Of a DNA stretch of 64,000 bases, positions 25,761 to 35,891 are shown piece after piece. A program made the position numbers and the translations under genes. This stretch comes from Acidobacteriota bacterium. Its GTDB lineage: Bacteria > Acidobacteriota > Blastocatellia > Pyrinomonadales > Pyrinomonadaceae. Every line of letters starts with the position of its first letter. Position 1 is the first letter of the stretch. Below the pieces are notes generated by a model. It saw only the letters and a list, made by a program, of their open reading frames with translations. It was not told the origin of the DNA and did not search any database. The stretch lies in assembly GCA_003385635.1 (NCBI GenBank), contig QQUY01000001.1, positions 248,001-312,000 of the forward strand, in the 5' to 3' direction.

Positions 25761-28700
25761 TTAGAATTCGAATCTGAACGCGAACTGCATGATCCTCGGA
25801 GCATAGACGCTACCTGCGCTGATCTGTCCGAACGTCGTCGAATCCACATCAAAGATACTGCTGTTCTCTCCGATGAAGAAGTTCGTGTTGTTCACGACAT
25901 TGAACGCCTCGGCTCTGAGCTGGATGTTATACCGCTCGCCGAACCGAATGTTCTTGATCAGGCCTGCATCCACGTTCCAGTACCACGGGCCGGAGATCAG
26001 GTTTCTACCAAGATTTCCGGTCTGACCGGGCTGAGCCCTGAAGAACACCTGACCAGGAAAGTCAGTGATCGTATCCTCAACGTTTCCGTTTGTAGCGGAA
26101 CCGTTGGGACCTATCACGCTCGGGTCGATGTAATAGATCGTTCCGTCCGGCTGGAAGAAAAGTCCCAGCAGGTCGCGGATCTGATCTGTCGTAAGGCTCG
26201 AGTTCGCACCCTGACGGTTCGAACGGCCAGTCCTGTTGAGCGTACCGTTGATGTCCTTGATGGAGATCGGTACACCAGAACTGATGTTGACGATAGACGT
26301 CAGCTGCCATCCGCCCAAGATCGCGTTAACCCAGCCGCCTTCGTTGAAGAAAGGTCTTCCTTCGCCGAACGGCAGTTCGTAGTTCGCGTTGATATTGACC
26401 GTGTGCGTGCGATCAAAATCCGCACGTCCGAATTCGATCTCCGGTTGATCAAGATCAAGGAACGGGTCAAAACGTGCCTGACCGTCGCTCTGGATGTCAG
26501 TGATCACCTTTCCGTAGGTGTAGTTCGCCTGGAACTGCAGTCCGTCGCTGAATCGCTTCCGGACCTCGAACTGGAATGCATCGTATTCGTACGTTCCATC
26601 GTTGGTCAGAAGGTCAACAACGCCGGCGTTCTGGTTTCTGCGGAATCGGCTTCCGCCAAATCCTTCAAAACCATTGATGATGTAGATCAACGCCAGTTCG
26701 CCGATAATTCCCTGCTGGACATAGTCTCGCAGGAAGCCTGCAAGTCCGATGAACCCGGCAAGCTGCGGCTGAACAGGAAGACCCGTTGTCATCTCGGCTG
26801 TGGTGCAGCGTCTGCTGTTCAGGAACAGGCCCTGGTTTGCGAGAGCCTGACGGCAGTTTTCACGAGCATTGAGGAAGTCCGTAAGGAATCCGTTCTCGTT
26901 GATGAGCACCTGGTTAAAGTCGAAACCTCGGACCATATTGGTGCTGCGTCCGCCTACATACCTGAATTCAACAGCAGTGTCGTACCCGATCTCTCGCGAG
27001 AAACCGAGGTTGTACTGCATGTTCCTTTGAAGTTCGAGGTTGGGATCAACCGCGAACACGGTGTTAAAGAAGTTTCCTGCGTTCGCGTTGCCGGTAGCAA
27101 AGCTGATCGGCGGAGGCGTGAACGTAGGAAGCGTGTAGCCCGGGCAGGTGCCCAGCAGGCAGTTGAGGTTGATCGAACCGTCATTCGGGTTCAACGCACG
27201 GCCGGTAAGGTCGAGACCAACGTTACCACCAGCAGCGTTGTCGGGACCGCGGACGTACTCGTCGTTGATGTAACCGATTCTGAATCCGCCGCGAAGAACG
27301 CCGCTGTCGCCAAATACGGCTCCAACGAGTCCACCCCTGTCGATCGGCGAGTAAGCAAAGCTTACGACCGGACCAAAGTTGTCGAAGTCGGCCTTATAGA
27401 ACTGTCCAGGCTCTCCTGCGTTGGTACCTATAAGCACATACTGTCCGGTCGGATCAAGAAGGTTCTGGCGAATCTCGTCGCGAGAAGTCGCGCCTTCGAG
27501 GTCCGGCTCGAGATATACGACATCCGGGTTTCTGAGCGGCGAGAAGTAATCCCAGCGGACACCCAGATTAAGGGTAAGCTCGGGACTGACTTTCCACTGA
27601 TCCGCGAAGTACAAACCGTAGGTCTCGTACGCGAACCGCTGACGTTGAGAAGACCCGAGTACGGGACCAAGTTCGGGACCCTGGAATGGGGCCGCGATGG
27701 TTCCGCTTCCGATGACGCCGCCTAGGAAATACCTAAGGGCATCCGCGCGTCCGCGCTGGGTTGCATCGATGCCGCCCGGGAAAAGGGAAGGATCAAGGCC
27801 CGGAGTATTCGGGTTGGCCGTGCCGGTAATGTTGTAACTTCCGACGCGGTTAAAGTTCGTCTCAGAGTCGATGCGCTGAGCGTTGAAGTCGATTCCAAAC
27901 CTCATCGTATGGTTACCCCACACATATGAAGCATTGTTCTGGATCGTGTACTGGTCAGTCTTACGACCCTGCGCCTGGAAGTTCGACTGCGGGTTGGTTG
28001 TGAACGGAATTCCGCCAAGGACGAAATCCGTCGGGAAGTTCGGGTCCTCATTAAAGAACGGATCCGACTGATTGTATGCACCGCGGAGCTCGTTCGTGAA
28101 GTTCGATCCGAGAACCGTGGTCCAGCTGAGCAAATAACCTTGAGTAGGTCCGCCCTGGGTGTTTACAGGAACCGTGTTGAACGTTCCGTCGATGTCCGTA
28201 CGGTCATCGGCGTTCTTGTTGTACTTGTAAACGAAATAGACGGAATTGCTGTCATTGATGTCCACGTCGAAACGGGTCGTGACCGCATCCCTCGTGTCAT
28301 TGTTCTGCTGGTTGAAGAAGAACTGCTGGCTGAGCCCTCCGTTCGTAAAGACGCCGTTACCTGACGAAGGAATCCTCGAAAGCACCCTTTGCTGGATGAT
28401 CGGGTTCACCCCAAGGACGCCGCCGGAAGCTGCCGGGATCGGGCCGTTCATTCCGGCACCGGTCAGGACGTTCACCGTCTGGGTAACTCCGCCGTTGTCG
28501 GTGTAGGTGAAAGTACCGTCGTGGAACTGGGGAAGAAGCGTCGTCGCAGTCTTCGGTGTCTGCTGGACGAGCAGGAAGCGCTCGTAGTTAACGAAGAAGA
28601 ACGCCTTGTCTTCAAAGAACAACGGCGTGCCCTGTCCAAAGCCCGGGAACGGGAACGGTCCGCTGACCTTGCCGCCAAATTGGTTGCGGTTCAGGAACGG

Positions 28701-29492
28701 ACGTTCAACACCCGTAGCGTTGTTTCCAAAATCGTTAGCTGCAAATTCCGAGTTGCGGTTGTAGATGTAAGCCGCACCGTTGAATTCGCTACCGCCGCGA
28801 GGCGTTACGAGCTGGATCTGAGCCGTGCCGCCGCCACCGAGATCGGCGCCTGCGTTCTGTGTTACGACCGTGAATTCGCCGGTATCATCAACTGACGGAC
28901 GGTCCTGAACAAATCCGCCGGTCCTGATGAAGTTATCCTGAACGTTCACACCGTCACGTGTGAAGTTCGTCGAGGAAGTCCTTTGACCGTTAACGTGGTT
29001 TCCGGCTGTCGCGTTAACACCAGCTTGAAGGCTGAGAAGCGAAAGCGGATTCCTTCCGTCGATCGGAAGATCGAGGATCTGCTTCTTGTCGACCGTGGTG
29101 CTGAGTTCCGCGTTACTCGCATTAACGAGTTCCGCACCAGCTTCAACGGTGACCTCGACGCTTACGTCACCAAGCTCGAGCACAGGATTGAGAGTGTATT
29201 CCGTGTTGGCGTCGACCCTTACATTGTTTGCTACGTAAGTCTTGAAACCATCTGAGGTAACGCGAACCGTGTAGGAACCGAACGGAATGCGCTCGAACGC
29301 ATACGCTCCGGTTTCATTGGAGGTAGTCGTACGAGTTTGCTGGGTCTGGTTGTCAGTGATGGTCACTGTAGCCCCAGGAATCAAACCATCGGGTCCGGAG
29401 ACGTTACCTGCAAGACGACCTGTCGTAGTCTGGGCGACAACCAACATGGCAAAAATGCCGATGGTCAGTGTCGCGAAGATGACTCGTCTCAT
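25761..29492 (-). CDS. TonB-dependent receptor, Oar-like (second copy)
   Basis: 1243 residues, a paralogue of the receptor at 20268. Signal peptide 1-20 (ending LVVAQ), carboxypeptidase-regulatory domain about 22-105 (TTTGRLAGNVSGPDGLIPGA), plug with LSTTVDKKQILDLPIDGRNP, then the barrel, ending FAFRFEF. The two receptors share near-identical stretches at the C-terminus (FGERY/M..QLRAEAFNV.NNTNF) but differ strongly in the extracellular-loop regions, suggesting different ligands. AAGGAG ribosome site before the ATG. Convergent with the first receptor. Confidence 0.92.
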   Translation of the reverse strand: MRRVIFATLTIGIFAMLVVAQTTTGRLAGNVSGPDGLIPGATVTITDNQTQQTRTTTSNETGAYAFERIPFGSYTVRVTSDGFKTYVANNVRVDANTEYTLNPVLELGDVSVEVTVEAGAELVNASNAELSTTVDKKQILDLPIDGRNPLSLLSLQAGVNATAGNHVNGQRTSSTNFTRDGVNVQDNFIRTGGFVQDRPSVDDTGEFTVVTQNAGADLGGGGTAQIQLVTPRGGSEFNGAAYIYNRNSEFAANDFGNNATGVERPFLNRNQFGGKVSGPFPFPGFGQGTPLFFEDKAFFFVNYERFLLVQQTPKTATTLLPQFHDGTFTYTDNGGVTQTVNVLTGAGMNGPIPAASGGVLGVNPIIQQRVLSRIPSSGNGVFTNGGLSQQFFFNQQNNDTRDAVTTRFDVDINDSNSVYFVYKYNKNADDRTDIDGTFNTVPVNTQGGPTQGYLLSWTTVLGSNFTNELRGAYNQSDPFFNEDPNFPTDFVLGGIPFTTNPQSNFQAQGRKTDQYTIQNNASYVWGNHTMRFGIDFNAQRIDSETNFNRVGSYNITGTANPNTPGLDPSLFPGGIDATQRGRADALRYFLGGVIGSGTIAAPFQGPELGPVLGSSQRQRFAYETYGLYFADQWKVSPELTLNLGVRWDYFSPLRNPDVVYLEPDLEGATSRDEIRQNLLDPTGQYVLIGTNAGEPGQFYKADFDNFGPVVSFAYSPIDRGGLVGAVFGDSGVLRGGFRIGYINDEYVRGPDNAAGGNVGLDLTGRALNPNDGSINLNCLLGTCPGYTLPTFTPPPISFATGNANAGNFFNTVFAVDPNLELQRNMQYNLGFSREIGYDTAVEFRYVGGRSTNMVRGFDFNQVLINENGFLTDFLNARENCRQALANQGLFLNSRRCTTAEMTTGLPVQPQLAGFIGLAGFLRDYVQQGIIGELALIYIINGFEGFGGSRFRRNQNAGVVDLLTNDGTYEYDAFQFEVRKRFSDGLQFQANYTYGKVITDIQSDGQARFDPFLDLDQPEIEFGRADFDRTHTVNINANYELPFGEGRPFFNEGGWVNAILGGWQLTSIVNISSGVPISIKDINGTLNRTGRSNRQGANSSLTTDQIRDLLGLFFQPDGTIYYIDPSVIGPNGSATNGNVEDTITDFPGQVFFRAQPGQTGNLGRNLISGPWYWNVDAGLIKNIRFGERYNIQLRAEAFNVVNNTNFFIGENSSIFDVDSTTFGQISAGSVYAPRIMQFAFRFEF

Positions 29493-29601
29493 TTAATTCT
29501 CCTTGTTCTTTCTTGCTGTGAATGTTTGGCAGGATTCGCTTCCGGGTGACTTTGAGAAGTTCCGTGACCGTCGTGCAAGGCGGCGGTCTATTGAAGCTAA
29601 A

Positions 29602-29618
29602 TGCTGCTGATCTGCCAA
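29602..29618 (-). promoter_or_regulatory. possible sigma-54 promoter of second receptor
   Basis: Minus strand TTGGCAGATCAGCAGCA: GG and GC are exactly 10 bases apart and the -24 box is good, but the -12 box reads CAGCA rather than TTGCA. It is about 110 bp before the receptor ATG. The TTTAGC just after it also follows the stronger promoter of the first receptor. The remainder of the 431-bp gap (29493-29923) shows nothing else definite. Confidence 0.45.
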
Positions 29619-29923
29619 AGAATTGTCTGACTATTGTTTCGCGGTAAGTACAAGGGGCAAACCCTGTTCCATTTTATGGAATTCAATCCAAAACATTGAA
29701 TCGCTTAAAGTTAGCCTGCTGAACATTTTTCGAATTCACGGATAACTTCTTGCGGATTTTGGATTTTCTTGCGGAAATTGCATCAATATTCACAATGTCG
29801 AATTTATACGATTTAGTGGATTCTGAAAGCGTGCTAAACAGTTGATTTGATTGAGTTGAACAAAAAACTCGAGCCAGTGAAGCGGCACGTTGTCACCACT
29901 TGCCGGCCGGGGCTATACTCATC

Positions 29924-31054
29924 ATGTCGTTCAATGAAATGAACCTTACCCAGACCAATGGTGCCGCCCTTTCCCTAAATCCGCTCGGTGCGGGTGACCT
30001 TATCGATCGTTCTGTTCGGTTCTACCGGAAGAATTTTTGGACCTTCATCCTGATCGCAGCGCCCCCGGTTGTAGCCGGGATTCTGTTCAGCATCGGGTGG
30101 ATGTTGCTCGCGAGAAGCCTGTTTAGCGTCGAATACGCCGAACCGACGGAGGTGATGTTCTACCAGCTTTTTCTCCGCCTCGGAGACGTGATCATTTGGG
30201 TGATCCAGATGGTAGCCATCCTGGTGGTGATGGGAGGTGCATCGCGGAATTTCGTGAGACACATACTCTTCGGTGAGCTGATGAGCTTTCGCGAGACTTA
30301 CCGCAACATCAGGGGAAGACTGTTCGGACTGATCGGCGTCTCAATGCTATTGACGGTCGCCCTCGGCATCCTCGCCGTGTTCATCTTTTACATAACGCTC
30401 GTGGTTGCGATGATCGGAATCGTGATCTCCGCCGCAGCGTTTGAATCCTGGCCTTACATTCTGATCACAATGTCGATCATTTTGTCGGCAGCAGCGGGAG
30501 GAGGGGGAATTCTCCTATTTTTTCTGGTAGCTTCGAGGTTCATCTATGTGCCGCAGGTGATGCTTGTAGAAGGAGCGGGAGCGTTCTCGGCTATCGGGCG
30601 AAGCGCGTCGCTTGCAGGCAAGAACGTGAAAAGGGTGACCGCCCTCAACATCTTCACAATCGTGGCCATTTACTCGGCGCTTTCACTCCTTTACGTGCCT
30701 CTTAGTGCGCTTGCCTATTTTTACGGGGTGCCTTTGTTCACATTTGATGCCATCGACACGATGCCGGCCTGGTTCGAGATATCGTCACAGGTCATCTTTC
30801 AAGGCAGCCTGATCTTGATCATTCCCGTTCTGCTGATCGGCCTTTGCCTCCTTTACGTCGATGAACGGACAAGGCGCGAAGGGTACGACATTGAACTCCT
30901 TGCTTCCGGGAGGCTCGGGGAGATGCCCTCAGTACCTCCGGAATTCGTTAATCCGCTTCAGCCTGCCATCGCCGATCCGGGTTCCGTGGCGGTGCAGAAC
31001 GCGAGGGAAGCTCAGCGGAAGCCGGTGCCGAAAGGGCCCCTTGGACTCGAATAA
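29924..31054 (+). CDS. polytopic membrane protein, operon with DUF4129/DUF4350
   Basis: 376 residues with about six to seven membrane helices between residues 35 and 310, and a proline-rich cytoplasmic tail. The N-terminal LNPLGAGDLIDRSVRFYRKNFW resembles glycerophosphodiester-phosphodiesterase-associated membrane domains and similar uncharacterised proteins that sit with DUF4129 genes. The ATG giving MSFNEMNL is preferred to a TTG eight codons upstream. The stop is 2 bp from the next ATG. Role unknown; context suggests envelope stress or secretion linked to the MoxR system. Confidence 0.75.
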   Translation: MSFNEMNLTQTNGAALSLNPLGAGDLIDRSVRFYRKNFWTFILIAAPPVVAGILFSIGWMLLARSLFSVEYAEPTEVMFYQLFLRLGDVIIWVIQMVAILVVMGGASRNFVRHILFGELMSFRETYRNIRGRLFGLIGVSMLLTVALGILAVFIFYITLVVAMIGIVISAAAFESWPYILITMSIILSAAAGGGGILLFFLVASRFIYVPQVMLVEGAGAFSAIGRSASLAGKNVKRVTALNIFTIVAIYSALSLLYVPLSALAYFYGVPLFTFDAIDTMPAWFEISSQVIFQGSLILIIPVLLIGLCLLYVDERTRREGYDIELLASGRLGEMPSVPPEFVNPLQPAIADPGSVAVQNAREAQRKPVPKGPLGLE

Positions 31055-31056
31055 CG

Positions 31057-32130
31057 ATGCTGTCAAAGCCAATAAGATCAGCATTTGCGGCGGCAGCCCT
31101 CACGACGCTGCTGGTGTCATTCGCCGGTCAGGCCAATGCAAAAACGATCTCGGAGTACCGGGAAGAGGTTGCTCACCTGCGCTATGACTTTGAGGAACTT
31201 CTGGGGTCCGACGGGGATGTTGAAGGGCGCGAGGAGTTCGAGGGGGAAGTGTTCGCCGAAGTGCGCGAGTTCGTGAATGACCCAGACACTGTCAGCTTTG
31301 GAGGTTCAGATCTGACTGCGGGGAATTCGTGGCTGCTTGAGAAGATCAACGAGTATGCGTCAGGCTCAAAAACGGAAGAACAACGGACCACGATCCTGAA
31401 CGCGATCTACGAGCGTCTCGGTGCGATCGAGAACAAGATTCTTGAGTACGAGGGCGCGGTTGCTGACGGGACAGCGAAGGACGAAACGAAACGCAGACTC
31501 GCTGAGATTCTAAAAGGCGAAGAGTTCCGCAAGGCAACGGAAGAGGCCGATGAGAGCGCATTTGCCGCTGTCTGGAAATGGCTCGAGGAATGGTTCCGGT
31601 ATCTTTTCCCGCCGCGAGAGAACGCTCCAACACCAATGCGCGGCCCCGACCTGACACCTGTCGGATTCGTACTGCAAATACTTCTTTATGCGGCAGTCGT
31701 CCTGGTCGTCGCCTATCTACTTTGGCGATTCGGTCCCAAAGTGCTGAAGAGAGTCAAGGAATCGCGAAATGAGCCAAAGCGGGACAGGGTCGTTCTCGGC
31801 GAAAAGATCGAGGCTGGTGTGACGACCCAGGACTTGTTCCTTGAAGCCGAGAGGCTGGTCGCCGAAGGCAGATTCAGGGATGGTCTCCGGAAGGGTTATA
31901 TCGCACTATTGTTCGGTCTCGGCGAACGAAAGGTCGTCGGGCTGGCAAAACACAAGACCAACCGCGACTACCTGAAAGACCTAGAAAAACACGGTGACTT
32001 GAAGCAGACCGTCACCGGGCTGACAGCTCAATATGAACGGCACTGGTACGGATCGGTCGAAGCCGGAGAGGATGATTGGGCGGAATTTAGCGGCGGATAC
32101 TCGAAAGCGCTGGGAAGGAGGACCAAGTGA
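31057..32130 (+). CDS. DUF4129 domain protein
   Basis: 357 residues: signal peptide (cleaved after QANA), an acidic periplasmic helical part, a membrane helix at about 208-228 (VLQILLYAAVVLVVAYLLW), and a cytoplasmic DUF4129 domain at 255-355 with TTQDLFLEAERLVAEG, GYIALLFGLG, TNRDYL and QYERHWYG. DUF4129 proteins often occur with MoxR ATPases and DUF4350 or DUF58 proteins; one is present downstream. It overlaps the next gene by 4 bp. Confidence 0.85.
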   Translation: MLSKPIRSAFAAAALTTLLVSFAGQANAKTISEYREEVAHLRYDFEELLGSDGDVEGREEFEGEVFAEVREFVNDPDTVSFGGSDLTAGNSWLLEKINEYASGSKTEEQRTTILNAIYERLGAIENKILEYEGAVADGTAKDETKRRLAEILKGEEFRKATEEADESAFAAVWKWLEEWFRYLFPPRENAPTPMRGPDLTPVGFVLQILLYAAVVLVVAYLLWRFGPKVLKRVKESRNEPKRDRVVLGEKIEAGVTTQDLFLEAERLVAEGRFRDGLRKGYIALLFGLGERKVVGLAKHKTNRDYLKDLEKHGDLKQTVTGLTAQYERHWYGSVEAGEDDWAEFSGGYSKALGRRTK

Positions 32131-33674
32131 AGGAAAAGCTTCTGATCTTGTTTGCCCTCGTCATGCTGGTTGCAATTCTCGTCGGCCTTAATGCGCTATC
32201 GTATGTTCAGCAGGAGAAGCTGCCCGATTCGGAAGCGACGCCCAACCGCTCGACCTACAATGCGGGAGCGACCGGCACGCGTGCACTCCACGATCTTCTT
32301 GTCGCGACGGGCCACGATGTCATCCGCTGGCAACAGCCCATCAATTCGGAATTCGAGTCTTTTGATTCCGGCAAGTTCGGCACCTTCGTAATGATCGGCC
32401 CGTTTATCCGCGGAGTTTCCGAAGAGGAGATTGCCCGACTCCTTGCGTGGACCTCAGCAGGCGGCCAGCTAGTGCTGATCGATCGCGATCCACCTCGAGA
32501 CCTCCTGACTTCAACGGCATCCTGGGAGATCAAGGTCGATGACGGCAAGAACTCGATCTCGACTTCGGAAAAGGAATATCTCATCTTTAGCGTCGATCCG
32601 GCGAACCAAAGCCAGATGACCGCACGGACGGCGGCTGTAAAGCCGGTCCAGCCGACGATCTTCAACGCAGAAGTGAACGGGGTCCAGCCGTCCAAATTCG
32701 GTACTTCGGTTTCCGTGAACCGAGTTCCCGGCTCTAGAGATGAAGACGGAGACGAGGAGGAAACAGGTTCAAGATTCAGCGTCGGACCGGGTTTTGGAAC
32801 GGGTTCCGGCTCGGGATCCGGTTCCGAGTCAGGGTCCGATACCCCTGCAACTCAACTCCAGGGGGATTCGATTCTTCAACAGGATCCGCCACCTCCGCCT
32901 CCCCCGCCCGCGATCGAAGAAAATGCCGATATGAATCCGCCGGTCGCCGAAGCAGAATCGATGGCAGAACCTGATCTTTCTGGCCTTGCTCCGGTCGTCC
33001 ATCTGGCGAATGACGACAAAAACGTACTTGCCGACTTTCCCTTTGGTGCAGGCCGTATCGTTCTTCTGACTGACCCGTACATCGTTGCGAACGGGGGGAT
33101 CGAGCTTGCGGACAATTCACAGGCAGCTTTGAATATCCTGGCGTCGCGCAGAGGCCCGATAGCGTTCGATGAGTATCATCACGGCTTTGGCGCAGATGAT
33201 AACCGTCTCCTCACATATTTTTCGGGAACGCCTGTGGTAGCGATACTGCTTCAGTGCGCCGCGCTTGTCGTTCTACTGCTCTATTCAAGAGGCAGGCGCT
33301 TTGCTAGGCCGCTTCCCGCGGACAATCCCGACCGGCTTTCCAAACTAGAATATGTATCCGCGATGGCCCAGCTTCAGGGACGAACCAAAGCCTTTGACCT
33401 CGCGATCGAGAACGTTTATACCGACTTTCGAAGAAGGGTGTCGAGGTTTTTCGGCGTCGACAATTTCACGGTATCCAAGGAATCGCTGGGAAGACTGATA
33501 TCTGACAGGCTGGGTGTAAGTTCGGACGAAGTTGTCGATCTGCTCAATAAGTGCGAGGACATAATGCACGGTGAGCCGAGCAAGAAGTCAGAAGTCCTTG
33601 CGCTGGTCAAACGGATACGTGAGATAGAGGACGCCTTGGGCCTTGAGCGCGGAAGAAACGCAAAGCACCTCTGA
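32127..33674 (+). CDS. DUF4350 domain protein
   Basis: 515 residues. N-terminal membrane helix (5-25), then a DUF4350 domain (STYNAGATGTRALHDLLVATGHDV, then VMIGPFIRG and GGQLVLIDR). A low-complexity insert at about 205-270 (Gly-Ser repeats, then eight consecutive prolines) splits this part from a second alpha/beta stretch (GAGRIVLLTDPYIVANGGI and AFDEYHHGFG). A second membrane helix at about 370-390 precedes a cytoplasmic helical end. Function unknown; the family travels with DUF4129 and MoxR. A composite repeat begins right after the stop. Confidence 0.85.
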   Translation: MKEKLLILFALVMLVAILVGLNALSYVQQEKLPDSEATPNRSTYNAGATGTRALHDLLVATGHDVIRWQQPINSEFESFDSGKFGTFVMIGPFIRGVSEEEIARLLAWTSAGGQLVLIDRDPPRDLLTSTASWEIKVDDGKNSISTSEKEYLIFSVDPANQSQMTARTAAVKPVQPTIFNAEVNGVQPSKFGTSVSVNRVPGSRDEDGDEEETGSRFSVGPGFGTGSGSGSGSESGSDTPATQLQGDSILQQDPPPPPPPPAIEENADMNPPVAEAESMAEPDLSGLAPVVHLANDDKNVLADFPFGAGRIVLLTDPYIVANGGIELADNSQAALNILASRRGPIAFDEYHHGFGADDNRLLTYFSGTPVVAILLQCAALVVLLLYSRGRRFARPLPADNPDRLSKLEYVSAMAQLQGRTKAFDLAIENVYTDFRRRVSRFFGVDNFTVSKESLGRLISDRLGVSSDEVVDLLNKCEDIMHGEPSKKSEVLALVKRIREIEDALGLERGRNAKHL

Positions 33675-33675
33675 G

Positions 33676-34105
33676 ATTGTTGAGTCGATCGGATCTGTTG
33701 AGTCGATCGGGTCTGTTGGGTCTGGAGAGTCGATCGGGTCGTTCGAGTCGGGTGGGTCTGTTGAGTCGATTGGGTCGATCGGGTCTGTTGAGTCGGTTCG
33801 GTCTGTTGAGTCGATCGGGTCGATTGGGTTTGTTGAGTCAGACCTTGATCTGAAATATGGAATTTGGAATTTCTTCTCTGAACTCTGAACTCTGAAATTT
33901 GAGATCGCGAAACTCCCCGATATTCGTAATGCCCGTCGCTGGCGCCCCGGGTTCCCATTTATCTATGCCCGTCGCTGGCGCCCCGGGTTCCTGTTTATGC
34001 CCGTCGCTGGCGCTCCGGGTTCCTGTTTATGCCCGTCGCTGGCGCTCCGGGTTCCCATTTATCTATGCCCATCGCTGGCGCCCCGGGTTCCCATTTGTCC
34101 CTGAT
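33676..34105. repeat. composite repeat (GAGTC array + AT-rich middle + 32/36-bp minisatellite), left copy
   Basis: Three parts in order. 33679-33841: degenerate GAGTCGATCGG/GTCTGTT simple repeats. 33845-33910: an AT-rich middle (TGGAATTTGGAATTTCTTCT then GAAATTTGAGATCGC). 33929-34096: five units of a 32-bp (sometimes 36-bp) minisatellite, ATGCCCGTCGCTGGCGCCCC followed by GGGTTCCCATTT. The same three parts appear in reverse order and opposite orientation at 44041-44471. The unit length is not a multiple of three, so it is not a protein repeat. Confidence 0.88.
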
Positions 34106-34149
34106 ACCTGTAACTTGATCGCTGATACCTGATAACTGGTCCCTTAGCC

Positions 34150-34917
34150 GTGGAACTTGGAACTCTCAACTTGCTTGCCCTGGTCGTCCTGTTTTTTGTG
34201 ACCGCCGCGATCGGAGTGGTGACTGGCAGTAATTCTCTGATCACCGTACCGGTGATGTTCCAGTTTGGCATTGAGCCGAAGGTCGCGATCGCGACCAACA
34301 TGTTCGGCCTGACGTTCATGAACATAGGCGCGAGCGTATCGTTCATTCGAAGCGGAAAGATTGACTACGGACGTCTGTCTCCGCTCGTGCTGATAACACT
34401 TGCAGCCTCTGCGATCGGAGCGTTTCTCGTAGGCCAGTTCTCGTCTGGAGCCGTCCCTGTTTTCGTCACGGTCTCGATGCTATTCGTCGTAGGATTCACG
34501 CTGTTCAAGCGCGAATCAGGTATCGGGGGTAAGAACAAGGAAGACGTCCCTGAAGGCTCGATCAGGATCGCGCTCTTGCTAACCTTTCTGCTTGGTGTAT
34601 ACGGCGGTATGTATAGCGGAGGATACGTGACAATGCTGACGGCGGTCCTCGTCGGCTTTTACGGATTGTCGTTCACCGAGGCAGTCGCGGGTACGAAGTT
34701 CATCAACGTATTCTCGTCAGCGATCGCGACCGTCGTTTTCGCATGGCAGGGTTTGATTGACTACTATCTTGGCATTATTCTTGGCGTTACGATGTTCGCA
34801 GCCGCTTATATAGGCGCTAAGACCGTTACAAAACTAGATGATCTCTGGCTCCGAAGGATCTTTATTTCAGCCGTCATTCTATTGGCAATCAAGACGGTGT
34901 GGGATCTGATCGGCTAG
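34150..34917 (+). CDS. TSUP (TauE/SafE) family permease
   Basis: 255-residue membrane protein with about eight helices in two repeats, typical of the TSUP family that exports sulfite, sulfoacetate or related anions. Seen: the N-terminal [31 protein letters not shown], matching the family's G-x-G-S-x-L-x-V-P-x(n)-A-x-A-T-N/S block, and [20 protein letters not shown] at the start of the second repeat. The start is a GTG; no ATG fits. Substrate unknown. It overlaps no gene but the MoxR ATG follows by 20 bp. Confidence 0.88.
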   Translation: MELGTLNLLALVVLFFVTAAIGVVTGSNSLITVPVMFQFGIEPKVAIATNMFGLTFMNIGASVSFIRSGKIDYGRLSPLVLITLAASAIGAFLVGQFSSGAVPVFVTVSMLFVVGFTLFKRESGIGGKNKEDVPEGSIRIALLLTFLLGVYGGMYSGGYVTMLTAVLVGFYGLSFTEAVAGTKFINVFSSAIATVVFAWQGLIDYYLGIILGVTMFAAAYIGAKTVTKLDDLWLRRIFISAVILLAIKTVWDLIG

Positions 34918-34937
34918 CAGCGTTTCGAATCGAAGAC

Positions 34938-35891
34938 ATGCTCAATCACACACCGGAAACGGTCTCTCACATCAGGACGGAGCTCGCAAAGGTTATCGTC
35001 GGTCAGGACGAGGTAATCGAGCAGATCCTCGTTGCATTTCTTGCCGAAGGCCACGCCCTGATCGAAGGAGTACCGGGCACGGCCAAGACCCTTATAGTTA
35101 AGACGTTCGCGAGAATTATCGGAGCGAAGTTCTCCCGTATCCAGTTTACGCCTGACCTGATGCCTTCTGACATCACGGGCACGAACGTGTATAACATGCA
35201 GACTTCGGAATTCTCTGTGCGTCCGGGGCCGATCTTCACCGACATACTCCTGGCTGACGAGATAAACCGTACACCGCCCAAAACCCAATCTGCGCTTCTT
35301 GAGGCGATGGAGGAAAGGCAAGCCACGATCGATGGCAAACGCTACCTTTTGTCACCCGTTTTCACGGTGCTGGCGACGGAGAATCCGATCGAATACGAAG
35401 GAACGTACCCGCTGCCGGAAGCACAGCTCGACAGGTTCCTGTTAAAGATCCTTATCGGGTATCCGACTAAGGAAGAAGAATTGACGGTGGTCACCCGCTG
35501 GGACGAGGGATTCGACTCTCATCACCTTGAAAGGATCGATATCCGTCCGATCGGCGATCCCAAGATCGTGGCGGCCTGCCGGTCCGAGATCCGGGCGATG
35601 AGGACAGAGGACGGAATCAAGAATTACATCGTTGATGTAGTTCAGAAAACAAGAAATCATCCTACGATCCTTTACGGAGCGAGTCCCAGGGCGGCGGTCG
35701 CGCTTCTGCTTTGTTCGAAAGCGTTGGCGGCGATCCGCGGCCGCGAGTTTGCGACTCCCGATGATGTCCGCGATGTGGCGATGCCGGTGCTCAGACACAG
35801 GATATCGCTACGGGCCGAGGCCGAGCTTGACGGTGCTACCGCAGATGCGGTCATTTCAGACATAATCCGATCTGTTGAGATCCCAAGGTAG
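34938..35891 (+). CDS. MoxR-family AAA+ ATPase
   Basis: 317 residues. Walker A GVPGTAKT, the MoxR motif [20 protein letters not shown], Walker [25 protein letters not shown], sensor 1 [24 protein letters not shown], and the C-terminal lid with [10 protein letters not shown]. MoxR proteins act as chaperones that mature or remodel partner proteins, commonly with DUF58 and VWA proteins encoded next door. Here no DUF58 gene follows; the upstream DUF4129/DUF4350 pair is the likely partner. Start chosen at the ATG giving MLNHTPETV. Confidence 0.93.
   Translation: MLNHTPETVSHIRTELAKVIVGQDEVIEQILVAFLAEGHALIEGVPGTAKTLIVKTFARIIGAKFSRIQFTPDLMPSDITGTNVYNMQTSEFSVRPGPIFTDILLADEINRTPPKTQSALLEAMEERQATIDGKRYLLSPVFTVLATENPIEYEGTYPLPEAQLDRFLLKILIGYPTKEEELTVVTRWDEGFDSHHLERIDIRPIGDPKIVAACRSEIRAMRTEDGIKNYIVDVVQKTRNHPTILYGASPRAAVALLLCSKALAAIRGREFATPDDVRDVAMPVLRHRISLRAEAELDGATADAVISDIIRSVEIPR

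Noticed and set aside
26403-27725. 440-residue plus-strand frame inside the second receptor
   Set aside because: Antisense of the receptor barrel; composition and lack of domains argue against a gene.
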